A stretch of DNA of 64,000 nt from Sphingomonas faeni (GTDB lineage Bacteria > Pseudomonadota > Alphaproteobacteria > Sphingomonadales > Sphingomonadaceae). The stretch spans positions 1,720,501 through 1,784,500 of the forward strand of contig NZ_JAUSZF010000001.1 of NCBI RefSeq assembly GCF_030817315.1, given 5' to 3'. The notes under the pieces are model-generated. The model was not told the origin of the DNA, did no database searches, and saw only the letters and a list, made by a program, of their open reading frames with translations. The first letter of the stretch is position 1. The number at the start of each line of letters is the position of its first letter. Below are positions 17,762-25,109 of this stretch, piece by piece. Position numbers and translations under genes: made by a program.

Positions 17762-18970
17762 GTGCCCCCGCCGAACCACTGTCCTTGCGCAGGAACCGCG
17801 TATAAGCTGCGGTCATCGCCCGCGATTCTGCGGTGCCAGAGGACCCTGACAATCCAGCAGATCGGCGCGCTTCCCTATGTAATCGACGAATCCGGCCATG
17901 CGAAAGTGATGCTGATCACCTCGCGCGATACCGGGCGCTGGGTGATCCCCAAGGGCAATCCGATCGTCGGGCTCGCGAGCCACGAGGCTGCCGCGCAGGA
18001 GGCGTATGAGGAGGCCGGCATCCGCGGCATCCCCTGCCCCTCGCCGGTCGGGCAGTTCGCCTACCGCAAGCGCCGCCGCACCGGCCGGTACCGCGACATG
18101 GTCGTCACCGTGTTTCCCCTAGCGTTCGTCGAGCAGTTGGACGACTGGCCCGAGCGGCATCAGCGCGACACACGCTGGTTTACGCTTGATCGCGCCGCAG
18201 ACGCTGTCAATGAGCCCGGCCTGAAGGCGCTGATCGCTGCTTTCCGCGAGCCGCCGATCCCGGCGTCGTTCGCGCAACGTATCTTACCCGTCGTACGCAC
18301 GAGTGCGAAAAGGAGAATTCCGATGCTGGGCTGGTTCCAGTCGCTGATGCCGAAGCAGGGACGGTTCTTCGAACTATTCGACGCGCATGCCGCGACCCTG
18401 GTCGCCGGCGCCGATGCGCTCGCACGGCTGCTCCACGGCGAAGGCTCGATCGAAGGTCAGATCGCCGAGATCGTCAAGCGCGAGCACGAGGCCGACGATA
18501 TCACCCGCGAGGTCCTCCAGGACGTCCGCCGCGTGTTCGTGACGCCGTTCGACCGCAGCGCGATCACCGACCTGATCGGGGTGATGGACGATGCGATCGA
18601 CCAGATGAACGGCACCGCGAACGCGATCGCGCTGTACGAGGTGACCGAATTCTCGGCCGAGATGCGCGACATGGCCGGCATCATCGTCGAGGCCGCGCGG
18701 ATCACCGCGGAGGCGATCCCGCTGCTCCGCTCGCTCGGCACCAATTCGGGCCGGCTGCACGACCTGACCGCGCGCCTGATCCAGATCGAGGGTCATGCCG
18801 ACGACATCCACGACACCGGCCTGCGCGCGCTCTTCCAGGCGTCGAAGATCAGCGCGGACCCGATGACCTTCATCATCAACCGCGAAATCTACAGCAGCCT
18901 CGAGAAGATCGTCGACCGCTTCGAAGACGTCGCGAACGAGATCCAGGGGCTGGTCATCGACCATGCTTGA
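17762..18970 (+). CDS. NUDIX hydrolase fused in frame to DUF47/PhoU-like protein
   Basis: One uninterrupted frame encodes a NUDIX domain and then a complete DUF47 protein. The NUDIX part begins about QQIGALPYVIDESG (near base 17852) with a box GLASHEAAAQEAYEEAGI; the first Glu and the Arg of the consensus are replaced, as in some proteobacterial members near diphosphoinositol/diadenosine polyphosphate hydrolases. The start is uncertain: GTG 17762 is the farthest, but a TATAAG at 17801 and the domain edge point to a non-ATG start near 17846. The NUDIX region is about 159 codons, a normal stand-alone length, and no stop separates it from DUF47, which has its own RBS and ATG at 18323. A Pit transporter follows. 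Confidence 0.7.
   Translation: MPPPNHCPCAGTAYKLRSSPAILRCQRTLTIQQIGALPYVIDESGHAKVMLITSRDTGRWVIPKGNPIVGLASHEAAAQEAYEEAGIRGIPCPSPVGQFAYRKRRRTGRYRDMVVTVFPLAFVEQLDDWPERHQRDTRWFTLDRAADAVNEPGLKALIAAFREPPIPASFAQRILPVVRTSAKRRIPMLGWFQSLMPKQGRFFELFDAHAATLVAGADALARLLHGEGSIEGQIAEIVKREHEADDITREVLQDVRRVFVTPFDRSAITDLIGVMDDAIDQMNGTANAIALYEVTEFSAEMRDMAGIIVEAARITAEAIPLLRSLGTNSGRLHDLTARLIQIEGHADDIHDTGLRALFQASKISADPMTFIINREIYSSLEKIVDRFEDVANEIQGLVIDHA
18323..18970 (+). CDS. DUF47 family (PhoU-like) phosphate transport accessory protein
   Basis: This is the C-terminal module of the fusion frame, listed separately because it has an independent start: ATG 18323 preceded by AAGGAG at 8 bases. It encodes 215 aa, the usual full length for DUF47. 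The protein is all-helical: MLGWFQSLMPKQGRFFELFD, then KREHEADDITREVLQDVRR with acidic metal-binding positions, TPFDRSAITDLIGVMDDAID, and ...VDRFEDVANEIQGLVIDHA at the end. DUF47 proteins pair with Pit phosphate transporters, and a Pit gene follows 294 bp downstream. Both fused and separate products may be made. Confidence 0.88.
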   Translation: MLGWFQSLMPKQGRFFELFDAHAATLVAGADALARLLHGEGSIEGQIAEIVKREHEADDITREVLQDVRRVFVTPFDRSAITDLIGVMDDAIDQMNGTANAIALYEVTEFSAEMRDMAGIIVEAARITAEAIPLLRSLGTNSGRLHDLTARLIQIEGHADDIHDTGLRALFQASKISADPMTFIINREIYSSLEKIVDRFEDVANEIQGLVIDHA

Positions 18971-19004
18971 GATGTCGCTTGAGTCCGCGACCTTCGACGG
19001 CGCT

Positions 19005-19107
19005 CCCCCCCGGCGAAGGCCGGGGCCCAATTGGGGGACGGAAATAACTGAGCATCGCACGCCGTTACTGCGACCTCTCCACTTGGGCCCCGGCCTTCGC
19101 CGGGGTG
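19005..19107. repeat. Intergenic palindromic repeat pair, family B (copy 1)
   Basis: CCCCCGGCGAAGGCCGGGG with CCCAATTGGGGGAC and, about 60 bp on, ACTTGGGCCCCGGCCTTCGC in inverse orientation. Other copies at 24961 and 33256. Together with the family A unit next to it, it fills the DUF47-pit gap. Confidence 0.85.
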
Positions 19108-19134
19108 GCGCCTATGGGCGAGCGACCGCACTTG

Positions 19135-19240
19135 CTCCCCTCCCTGGAAGGGAGGGGTTGGGGGTGGGTCGGCCCGATATAGAGCGCGACACCCGCCCCA
19201 AACCAACCCACCCCCTGCCCCTCCCTGGAAGGGAGGGGAG
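19135..19240. repeat. Intergenic palindromic repeat pair, family A (copy 3)
   Basis: Same paired-stem unit as at 9851; it ends 24 bp before the pit start. Confidence 0.85.
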
Positions 19241-19264
19241 CCCGACGGCGTCCGGAGCGGCGGC

Positions 19265-20263
19265 ATGATCCTCTCCCTACCCCTCCTCGTCGGCCTAATC
19301 GGCATAGCGTTGCTGTTCGACTTCCTGAACGGCCTCCACGACGCGGCGAACTCAATCGCCACCGTCGTATCCACGCGCGTCCTGAAGCCCCAATACGCCG
19401 TGCTCTGGGCCGCGTTCTTCAACTTCATCGCGTTCGCCGTCTTCGGGCTCCACGTCGCGCAGACCGTCGGCACCGGGATCGTCCAAGCGAACGTCATCGA
19501 CGCGCAGGTGATCTTCGCCGCGCTGATGGGTGCGATCGCGTGGAACGTCATCACCTGGGTGCTGGGCATCCCGTCGAGCAGCAGCCACGCGCTGATCGGC
19601 GGCCTGCTGGGCGCGGGCATCGCCAAGATCGGCTTCGGCGCGATCGTCTGGAGCGGCGTGATCAAGACCGTCGTCGCGATCTTCGCCTCGCCCGCCATCG
19701 GCCTGATGCTCGCGCTGGTACTGGTCCTCGCGGTCGCCTGGACCAGCTTAAAGCTGACCCCGCTCGGCGTCGACAAGCGCTTCCGCAAACTCCAGCTGAT
19801 CTCCGCCGCGCTCTACTCCCTCGGCCACGGCGGCAACGATGCGCAGAAGACGATGGGGATCATCGCCGTGCTGCTCTATTCTCAGGGCCTGCTCGGCGGC
19901 GAATTCCACGTGCCGCTATGGGTCGTACTGTCCTGTCAGGCCGCGATGGCGCTCGGCACGCTGTCGGGTGGCTGGCGGATCGTCCACACGATGGGCTCGA
20001 AGATCACGCGCCTGACGCCTGCCCAAGGGTTCTGTGCGGAGACCGGCGGCGCGATCACGCTGTTCGCCGCGACCTTCTGGGGCATCCCGGTGTCGTCGAC
20101 GCACACCATCACCGGCTCGATCGTCGGCGTCGGCGCCGCGCGGCGCCTGTCCGCCGTCCGCTGGAATGTCGCCAGCAACATCGTCGTCGCCTGGACGCTC
20201 ACGCTGCCCGCGGCGGGGCTGATCGGCGCAGGGACGTACCTGCTCGTCGGACTGTTCGTCTAA
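19265..20263 (+). CDS. pit: Low-affinity inorganic phosphate transporter
   Basis: Inner-membrane Pit-family proton/phosphate symporter. The two inverted halves each carry the family signature: FLNGLHDAANSIATVVSTRV near the N-terminus and YSLGHGGNDAQKTMGIIAVL near residue 180. The segment GIPVSSTHTITGSIVGVGAA is also typical. The length (332 aa) is that of the short alphaproteobacterial form. It follows the DUF47 gene, its usual partner, but the gap contains two repeat elements, which may separate their transcripts or affect mRNA stability. A strong stem-loop follows the stop. Confidence 0.94.
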   Translation: MILSLPLLVGLIGIALLFDFLNGLHDAANSIATVVSTRVLKPQYAVLWAAFFNFIAFAVFGLHVAQTVGTGIVQANVIDAQVIFAALMGAIAWNVITWVLGIPSSSSHALIGGLLGAGIAKIGFGAIVWSGVIKTVVAIFASPAIGLMLALVLVLAVAWTSLKLTPLGVDKRFRKLQLISAALYSLGHGGNDAQKTMGIIAVLLYSQGLLGGEFHVPLWVVLSCQAAMALGTLSGGWRIVHTMGSKITRLTPAQGFCAETGGAITLFAATFWGIPVSSTHTITGSIVGVGAARRLSAVRWNVASNIVVAWTLTLPAAGLIGAGTYLLVGLFV

Positions 20264-20286
20264 GCCACGAAATCCTCAAGGCTACC

Positions 20287-20326
20287 CGCCGCCGTCTCCG
20301 TCATATCGACGGAGCGGCGGCGTTCT
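20287..20326 (+). terminator. Stem-loop terminator after pit
   Basis: CGCCGCCGTCTCCGTC pairs with GACGGAGCGGCGGCG (one bulged base) around a short loop, followed by TTCTT. It starts 24 bp after the pit stop and could serve both pit and the converging phasin gene. Confidence 0.6.
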
Positions 20327-20368
20327 TGCTCGTCCGTACGCCGCTCCACCCCGGTTGCACCGTCCCCC

Positions 20369-20815
20369 TTACTTTGGGCCTTCGCCGCGTAACGGCGCGA
20401 CCGCATCCTTGCCGAACTTCATGATCATCTCGCCGATCTCGCGCGCCTGGCCCATGCTGCGCTGGCTTTGCTCGCGCAGGTAATCGCCCTGGATCTTCAT
20501 CACCTGGGTGAGGTCCTTCGCGCTGGCCGCCTCGCGCATCGCTGCGAACGCCTCGCGCGCATTCTGTTCGGCCTGGTCGATCATCGCCTTTCCGATCGTC
20601 GCGCCGCCCTCGGCGATCTTGCCACCGGACTCCTTCATCGCCTCGCCCGCGCGCCGCGCCGGATCGACGACCTTCTCGGAGAACGCATCGCGCGCCTTCT
20701 CGGCATTCTCGCGCATCGTGTCCGCGGCGCCCCTGGCCGCGTCTGCCGCGCGGTCGGTTGCCGCCTTGCTCGCATTCGCGCCGTCATCGACCGCCTGTTT
20801 GAAGTCGTCCGCCAT
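20369..20815 (-). CDS. Phasin family protein
   Basis: Small amphipathic helical protein (148 aa) of the phasin family, which coats polyhydroxyalkanoate granules or acts in stress-related granule regulation. The C-terminal half has the phasin signature: AEQNAREAFAAMREAASAKD followed by LTQVMKIQGDYLREQSQRSM. The N-terminal half is a low-complexity Ala/Asp/Lys coil (ASKAATDRAADAARGAADTM) with few aromatic residues. No PHA synthase gene is in the window. It converges with pit. Confidence 0.85.
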   Translation of the reverse strand: MADDFKQAVDDGANASKAATDRAADAARGAADTMRENAEKARDAFSEKVVDPARRAGEAMKESGGKIAEGGATIGKAMIDQAEQNAREAFAAMREAASAKDLTQVMKIQGDYLREQSQRSMGQAREIGEMIMKFGKDAVAPLRGEGPK

Positions 20816-20946
20816 CGTCTCGCTCCTGTGTTGCGTTGCCCTTTGGTCGAAGTTTCAACCGGTATGCTCCGCTTTGGTTGCGCCCGCCAGCTTGCACCCA
20901 GCCGCTTTAGTCTCGATAGGTCGCGCGGGTTTTACGGGGAACGTCC

Positions 20947-22248
20947 ATGCGCATCACGATGATCGGTTCTGGCTATGTCGGCCTGGTGTCCGGCGCCTGT
21001 TTCTCGGATTTCGGGCATGACGTGATCTGCGTCGACAAGGATCAGTCGAAGATCGACGCGCTGCACGCCGGTCGCATGCCGATCTTCGAGCCCGGCCTCG
21101 ACCAGCTCGTCGCGTCCAATGTCGCCGCGGGCCGCCTCACCTTCACCACGAATCTCGCCAGCGCAGTCGCCGGTGCCGACGCGATCTTCATCGCGGTCGG
21201 TACGCCGTCGCGGCGCGGCGACGGCCATGCCGATCTAAGCTATGTGTTTGCCGCAACCGAGGAAATCGCCGCCGCCGTCACTGGCCCGACCGTGGTCGTG
21301 ACCAAGTCGACCGTCCCCGTCGGCACCGGCGACCGCGTCGAGGCGATCCTGCGCGAGAAGCGTCCGGACATCGACGTCGCGGTCGTCTCCAACCCCGAAT
21401 TCCTGCGCGAAGGCGCCGCGATCGGCGACTTCAAGCGTCCCGACCGCATCGTCATCGGCACCGAGGACGACCGCGCCAAGCAGGTAATGCGCGACGTGTA
21501 TCGTCCGCTCTACCTAAACGAATCGCCGATCCTGTTCGTAAGCCGCCGCACCTCTGAGCTGATTAAATACGCGGCGAACGCGTTCCTCGCGACCAAGATC
21601 ACCTTCATCAACGAGATCGCCGACCTGTGCGAGGCGGTCGGCGCCGACGTGCAGGACGTGTCGCGCGGGATCGGGCTCGACAACCGGATCGGCAAGAAAT
21701 TCCTGCATGCCGGGCCGGGCTATGGCGGCTCATGCTTCCCCAAGGACACGCTCGCGCTGCTCAAGACCGCGGAGGATTACCAGACGCCGGTCCACATCGT
21801 CGAAGCCGTCGTGAAGGTGAACGACAGTCGCAAGCGCGCAATGGGGCGCAAAGTCCTGCACGCGCTCGGCGACAATCCGCGCGGCAAGACGGTCGCGCTG
21901 CTCGGGCTGACGTTCAAGCCGAACACCGACGACATGCGCGACGCCCCCAGCCTCGCGATCGCGACTGCACTAGCGGACGCCGGCGTGACGGTCCGCACGC
22001 ACGATCCCGAAGGCATGGCGCCGGCAAAGACGATGATGCCCGACCTCGTCTATTGCACCGATGCCTATGACGCAGCCGAGGGCGCCGATGCGGTCGTGAT
22101 CGTGACCGAATGGGATGCGTACCGCGCGCTCGACCTCGCACGATTGAAGCGCGTGATGGCCAGGCCGGTGATGGTCGACCTGCGCAACGTCTACCAGCGC
22201 ACCGACGTCGAACAGGCTGGCTTCACCTATACGGCGGTCGGTCGGTGA
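20947..22248 (+). CDS. ugd: UDP-glucose 6-dehydrogenase
   Basis: NAD-dependent double oxidation of UDP-glucose to UDP-glucuronate, a precursor for exopolysaccharide and envelope glycans. The Rossmann motif is at the start (MRITMIGSGYVGLVSGACFS). The catalytic Cys263 is in GYGGSCFPKDTLAL. Other family segments are STVPVGTGDRVEAILREKRP, SNPEFLREGAAIGDFKRPDR and GLTFKPNTDDMRDAPSL. The length (433 aa) is typical. No exopolysaccharide cluster adjoins; it stands alone between a phasin and a TetR regulator. Confidence 0.95.
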   Translation: MRITMIGSGYVGLVSGACFSDFGHDVICVDKDQSKIDALHAGRMPIFEPGLDQLVASNVAAGRLTFTTNLASAVAGADAIFIAVGTPSRRGDGHADLSYVFAATEEIAAAVTGPTVVVTKSTVPVGTGDRVEAILREKRPDIDVAVVSNPEFLREGAAIGDFKRPDRIVIGTEDDRAKQVMRDVYRPLYLNESPILFVSRRTSELIKYAANAFLATKITFINEIADLCEAVGADVQDVSRGIGLDNRIGKKFLHAGPGYGGSCFPKDTLALLKTAEDYQTPVHIVEAVVKVNDSRKRAMGRKVLHALGDNPRGKTVALLGLTFKPNTDDMRDAPSLAIATALADAGVTVRTHDPEGMAPAKTMMPDLVYCTDAYDAAEGADAVVIVTEWDAYRALDLARLKRVMARPVMVDLRNVYQRTDVEQAGFTYTAVGR

Positions 22249-22300
22249 GTGTGCCCACCAACATATTCCAGTCACTGGACCTTTTGCGCATTCTCACTAT

Positions 22301-22314
22301 ATACCGAACGGTAT
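22301..22314. promoter_or_regulatory. TetR-type operator over the tetR promoter and start codon
   Basis: ATACCGAACGGTAT is a perfect inverted repeat apart from its two central bases. It overlaps a TATATA -10-like element (22298-22303) and the ATG at 22313. The same palindrome class recurs at 22982 and 23030 upstream of the efflux operon, which supports autoregulation. Confidence 0.75.
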
Positions 22315-22927
22315 GAATAGGCTTTGCACGCTCACCGCCCCCAAGGGCCGCCCCCGCGAGTTCGATCTCGACGAAGCGCTGGCCGGTGCGTTGCGCGTGT
22401 TCTGGCGCAACGGCTACGAAGGCGCGTCGATGGCCGAACTGACCGCGGAGATGGGGATCACCAAGCCCAGTCTCTACGCAGCGTTCGGCAACAAGGAGGC
22501 GCTATTCCACAAGGCGCTCGACCTCTACGAGCGCGAAAAGCTGGCCTATATGACCTCCGCACTCGATGCACCGACCGCGCGCGCCGTAGCGGAAAGGCTT
22601 CTCCTTGGGGCGTTGCAGATGCAGATGAGCACCTGCGATCCCAAGGGGTGCCTGAGCGTCATCAGCAGCGTTGCTTGCAGCGCCGAGGCCGAGCCGATCA
22701 AGGCCGAGGTTGCCAAGCGCCGCGCGTCGTCCGAAGCCGCGTTGATGAAGCGCTTCGACGAGGCCAAGGCTGCGGGCGAGTTCCCCGACGGTCTCGAGTC
22801 GCACGCACTGATGCGGTATCTGTTCGCCATCATGCAGGGCCTGTCGATCCAGGCCGGCTCGGGCGCGACCTGCACCGAGCTCAATCAGCTCGTCGAGACC
22901 AGCCTGTCGGTGTGGCCGACCAAGTAA
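22313..22927 (+). CDS. TetR-family repressor of the RND efflux operon
   Basis: One-component repressor with an N-terminal HTH: RPREFDLDEALAGALRVFWR followed by MAELTAEMGITKPSLYAAFG, and a ligand-binding helical domain with Cys-containing MSTCDPKGCLSVISSVACSA around residue 105. The length (204 aa) is normal. ATG 22313 lies only about 10 bases after a TATATA element, so the transcript may be nearly leaderless; no Shine-Dalgarno is present. Matching ATACCG..CGGTAT palindromes lie on its own promoter and in front of the downstream pump genes, so it most likely represses both. Confidence 0.9.
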   Translation: MNRLCTLTAPKGRPREFDLDEALAGALRVFWRNGYEGASMAELTAEMGITKPSLYAAFGNKEALFHKALDLYEREKLAYMTSALDAPTARAVAERLLLGALQMQMSTCDPKGCLSVISSVACSAEAEPIKAEVAKRRASSEAALMKRFDEAKAAGEFPDGLESHALMRYLFAIMQGLSIQAGSGATCTELNQLVETSLSVWPTK

Positions 22928-22981
22928 ACGCGTCGGTACCGCCGACATAAAAGTCACGCTTCGTTACGGTCGCGATAAAAA

Positions 22982-22995
22982 ATACCGGCCGGTAC
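22982..22995. promoter_or_regulatory. Distal TetR-type operator of efflux operon
   Basis: ATACCGGCCGGTAC, a 14-bp palindrome of the same class as 22301-22314, located 48 bp (start to start) upstream of the proximal operator and just upstream of the -35 element. Confidence 0.65.
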
Positions 22996-23004
22996 AAAAG
23001 TCTG

Positions 23005-23043
23005 TTGACTAGATGAACCCCAGGTTTATATACCGACTGGTAT
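23005..23043 (+). promoter_or_regulatory. Efflux operon promoter with proximal operator
   Basis: TTGACT (23005-23010), a 16-bp spacer and TATATA (23027-23032) form a good sigma-70 type promoter. The palindrome ATACCGACTGGTAT (23030-23043) overlaps the -10 and the expected start of transcription, the classic place for repression. Confidence 0.7.
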
Positions 23044-23278
23044 CGAAGCTCTCTCCTACTTCGGAGGGGGCAACCGGGGACACAAACCCATGACCACGGT
23101 TACAACCTAACCAAGAACGGATGGCCTCGGCCGCCCGGACTCATGACATTTCAAGCGGGCAAGCGCGGCACGAGGATGTGCCGGCAACGACCGCGCACGC
23201 CTTGCGACCAGCTGACGTCGGTGGACCGTCCACCGACGAAGGCCAGCGCTTGCCCAATAATCAAAGGGGGACAATCCC
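23044..23278 (+). other. Long leader of efflux operon (mini-ORF and hairpin)
   Basis: About 235 nt separate the inferred transcription start from the first clear gene. The leader has a mini-ORF, ATG at about 23090 reading MTTVTT then stop, and a perfect palindrome at 23216-23238 (CGTCGGTGG, 5-nt loop, CCACCGACG). A longer frame from 23121 is open but looks non-coding. The leader could regulate translation or stability of the pump mRNA; no known riboswitch is recognised. Confidence 0.35.
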
Positions 23279-23677
23279 ATGGCTTATCTCGACCTCGACA
23301 ACATGTTCGCTTCGCCCGTCACCAGCCGCCCGCAGCCCGCCGCAGCCCCTGCCCCGACCGGTTTTTCCGCGCTGGAATGGAGCGTCATCGCCCTCGCCAA
23401 GCGCGACACGTTGCGCAGCCTGTCCGGCCCCAGCCGCATGTCGCGAGCGATGGGCAGCCTGTTCGGGCTCAGCACCGCATCGCGGCTCGCCGACCCCCGG
23501 CTGGAGGCGTTGCGGCGGATGGCGGTGTACGCCTGGCGCCGCGGCTTCGCGTTGCCGATGGCCGAGATCCAGAACTTCCTCGCGGCCGGCTTTGCCGAGG
23601 CTCAGATCGAAACGCTCGTCGAGAGCGTGACCGGCATGCGCGTCGGCGCCCAGCAGAAGCGGAGCATCGCAGCGTGA
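23279..23677 (+). CDS. Hypothetical protein, first gene of efflux operon
   Basis: Predicted cytoplasmic protein of 132 aa, unknown function. ATG 23279 has a GGGGG run about 9 bases upstream. The N-terminal 30 residues are Pro/Ala-rich (QPAAAPAPTG). The remainder is helical and basic: LEWSVIALAKRDTLRSLSGP, LFGLSTASRLADPRLEALRR, MAVYAWRRGFALPMAEIQNF, with no transmembrane segment or catalytic motif. Its stop overlaps the adaptor gene start (GTGA), so it is translationally coupled to the pump. The LADPRLEALRR-type core looks like a small protein family I associate with sphingomonads, but I cannot name it. Confidence 0.75.
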   Translation: MAYLDLDNMFASPVTSRPQPAAAPAPTGFSALEWSVIALAKRDTLRSLSGPSRMSRAMGSLFGLSTASRLADPRLEALRRMAVYAWRRGFALPMAEIQNFLAAGFAEAQIETLVESVTGMRVGAQQKRSIAA

Positions 23678-24951
23678 ACCAACTTACCACGATCACGGCC
23701 GCGAACGACGCCGACGTCGTATCGTCGCCGCCCACGGACCGTCATCGACGGCCGGCATGGCAGCGCGGCGCGATGGTGCTCGTGCCGATCGCGTTGCTCG
23801 GCGCAGTCGGCGTGAAGATGTTCGATCACCCCGACGCGGCGATGGCGGCACCCCCGCCCGCCTCGGTCACGGTCGCGTCGCCGCTAGTGCGGCAGGTCAG
23901 CGAATGGGACGATTACGTCGGCCGGTTCGCACCTAGCCGGACGGTCGAGATCCGTCCGCGCGTTGCCGGCGAAGTCACCGGCATCCACTTCCGCGACGGC
24001 GAGATCGTCAGCAAGGGCCAGTTGCTCTTCACGATCGATTCCCGCCCGTTCGCCGCGGCTCTGGCTGAGGCGCATGCCAACGTTGCGAGCGCGAAGAGCG
24101 CTTTGTCGCTAGCGCGGACCGACCTCGGTCGCGCGCAGCGGCTGGTCGCCGACGAAGCGGTCTCGGCCGGCGAAGTTGATGCCCTTCGCGGCAGGCTCGA
24201 AGCAGCCCAAGCCGCACTCGCCGCAGCGCAGGCACGCGAACGCGCCCGCGCTCTGGACGTCGGTTTCACCCAGGTTCGCGCACCGATCGGCGGTCGCATC
24301 TCGGATCGCCGCGTCGATGCGGGCAACCAGGTCGCGGGCGGCGAAGGCACCAGCGGCACGGTGCTGACCACGATCAACGCGCTCGACCCGATCTACTTCA
24401 CCTTTGACGGGTCAGAAGCGCTGTACCTCAAGACGCAGCGTGCGCGTCAGCCGGGTGCGGCACCGGCGGCGGTCGAGATCCAGTTGCAGGACGAGACCGA
24501 GCATCGCTGGAAGGGCAAACTCGACTTCACCGACAACGGGCTCGATCAGCGATCGGGCACGATCCGCGGTCGCGCGGTGCTCGCCAACCCGGGGTATTTC
24601 CTGACACCTGGGATGTTCGGCAACATGCGGCTCGCAAGTGCGGGCACGCGGCAGGCTCTGCTGGTGCCCGACGATGCGGTGCAGACCGACCAGGCGCGGA
24701 AGGTTCTGCTGACCATCGATGCGAAGAACGTCGTGAGCCAGAAGCCGGTCGAGCTTGGGCCGGTGGTCGATGGCCTGCGGATCGTGCGCTCGGGGATCGG
24801 GCCGAACGACCGGATCATCATCCAGGGCACGCAGATGGCGATGCCGGGCGCCACGGTTGCGCCGAAGGCCGGCCGGATATTGGTGGCCTCGGGTACGACT
24901 GCGCCAGCGTCGGTCCAGCCCATCTCAGGTGAGGCTACCCTCGCCAAGTAA
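23674..24951 (+). CDS. RND efflux periplasmic adaptor (membrane fusion protein)
   Basis: Membrane fusion subunit linking the RND pump to the outer-membrane channel. The start is GTG 23674, overlapping the previous stop, with GGAG 9 bases upstream; it gives VNQLTTITAANDADV. One N-terminal membrane anchor (MVLVPIALLGAVGV) is followed by the lipoyl half-motif VEIRPRVAGEVTGIHFRDGE, a coiled-coil hairpin of about 75 residues (ALSLARTDLGRAQRLVADEA and on), the second lipoyl half FTQVRAPIGGRISDRRVDAG, and beta-barrel and proximal domains. The length (425 aa) fits the MexE/AcrA group. Confidence 0.93.
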   Translation: MNQLTTITAANDADVVSSPPTDRHRRPAWQRGAMVLVPIALLGAVGVKMFDHPDAAMAAPPPASVTVASPLVRQVSEWDDYVGRFAPSRTVEIRPRVAGEVTGIHFRDGEIVSKGQLLFTIDSRPFAAALAEAHANVASAKSALSLARTDLGRAQRLVADEAVSAGEVDALRGRLEAAQAALAAAQARERARALDVGFTQVRAPIGGRISDRRVDAGNQVAGGEGTSGTVLTTINALDPIYFTFDGSEALYLKTQRARQPGAAPAAVEIQLQDETEHRWKGKLDFTDNGLDQRSGTIRGRAVLANPGYFLTPGMFGNMRLASAGTRQALLVPDDAVQTDQARKVLLTIDAKNVVSQKPVELGPVVDGLRIVRSGIGPNDRIIIQGTQMAMPGATVAPKAGRILVASGTTAPASVQPISGEATLAK

Positions 24952-24960
24952 CCACCACCG

Positions 24961-25050
24961 TTCCCCGGCGAAGGCCGGGGCCCAGGTGGGACAGCTTTCC
25001 ACTTAATCAATGCCGTTCGCCCAACTGGACCCCGGCCTCTGCCGGGGAAC
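24961..25050. repeat. Intergenic palindromic repeat pair, family B (copy 2)
   Basis: Stem TTCCCCGGCGAAGGCCGGGG and, about 50 bp on, CCCCGGCCTCTGCCGGGGAA in inverse orientation. It sits inside the pump operon between adaptor and pump genes. Confidence 0.8.
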
Positions 25051-25109
25051 GGCTGGTGTTGCGCGTCTCGTCCGCGGGCCCGCGCGCCCCTCTACCGAGG
25101 AAATTCCCA

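Noticed and set aside
23121..23630. 169-codon frame from 23121 as first gene of the efflux operon
   Set aside because: It overlaps the well-placed 23279 gene in another frame, is Ser/Arg/Pro-rich and has no RBS.
24962..25055. Family B hairpin as a terminator of the adaptor gene
   Set aside because: It lacks a T-run and lies inside an operon; the same unit is found in unrelated gaps, so repeat is the better description.
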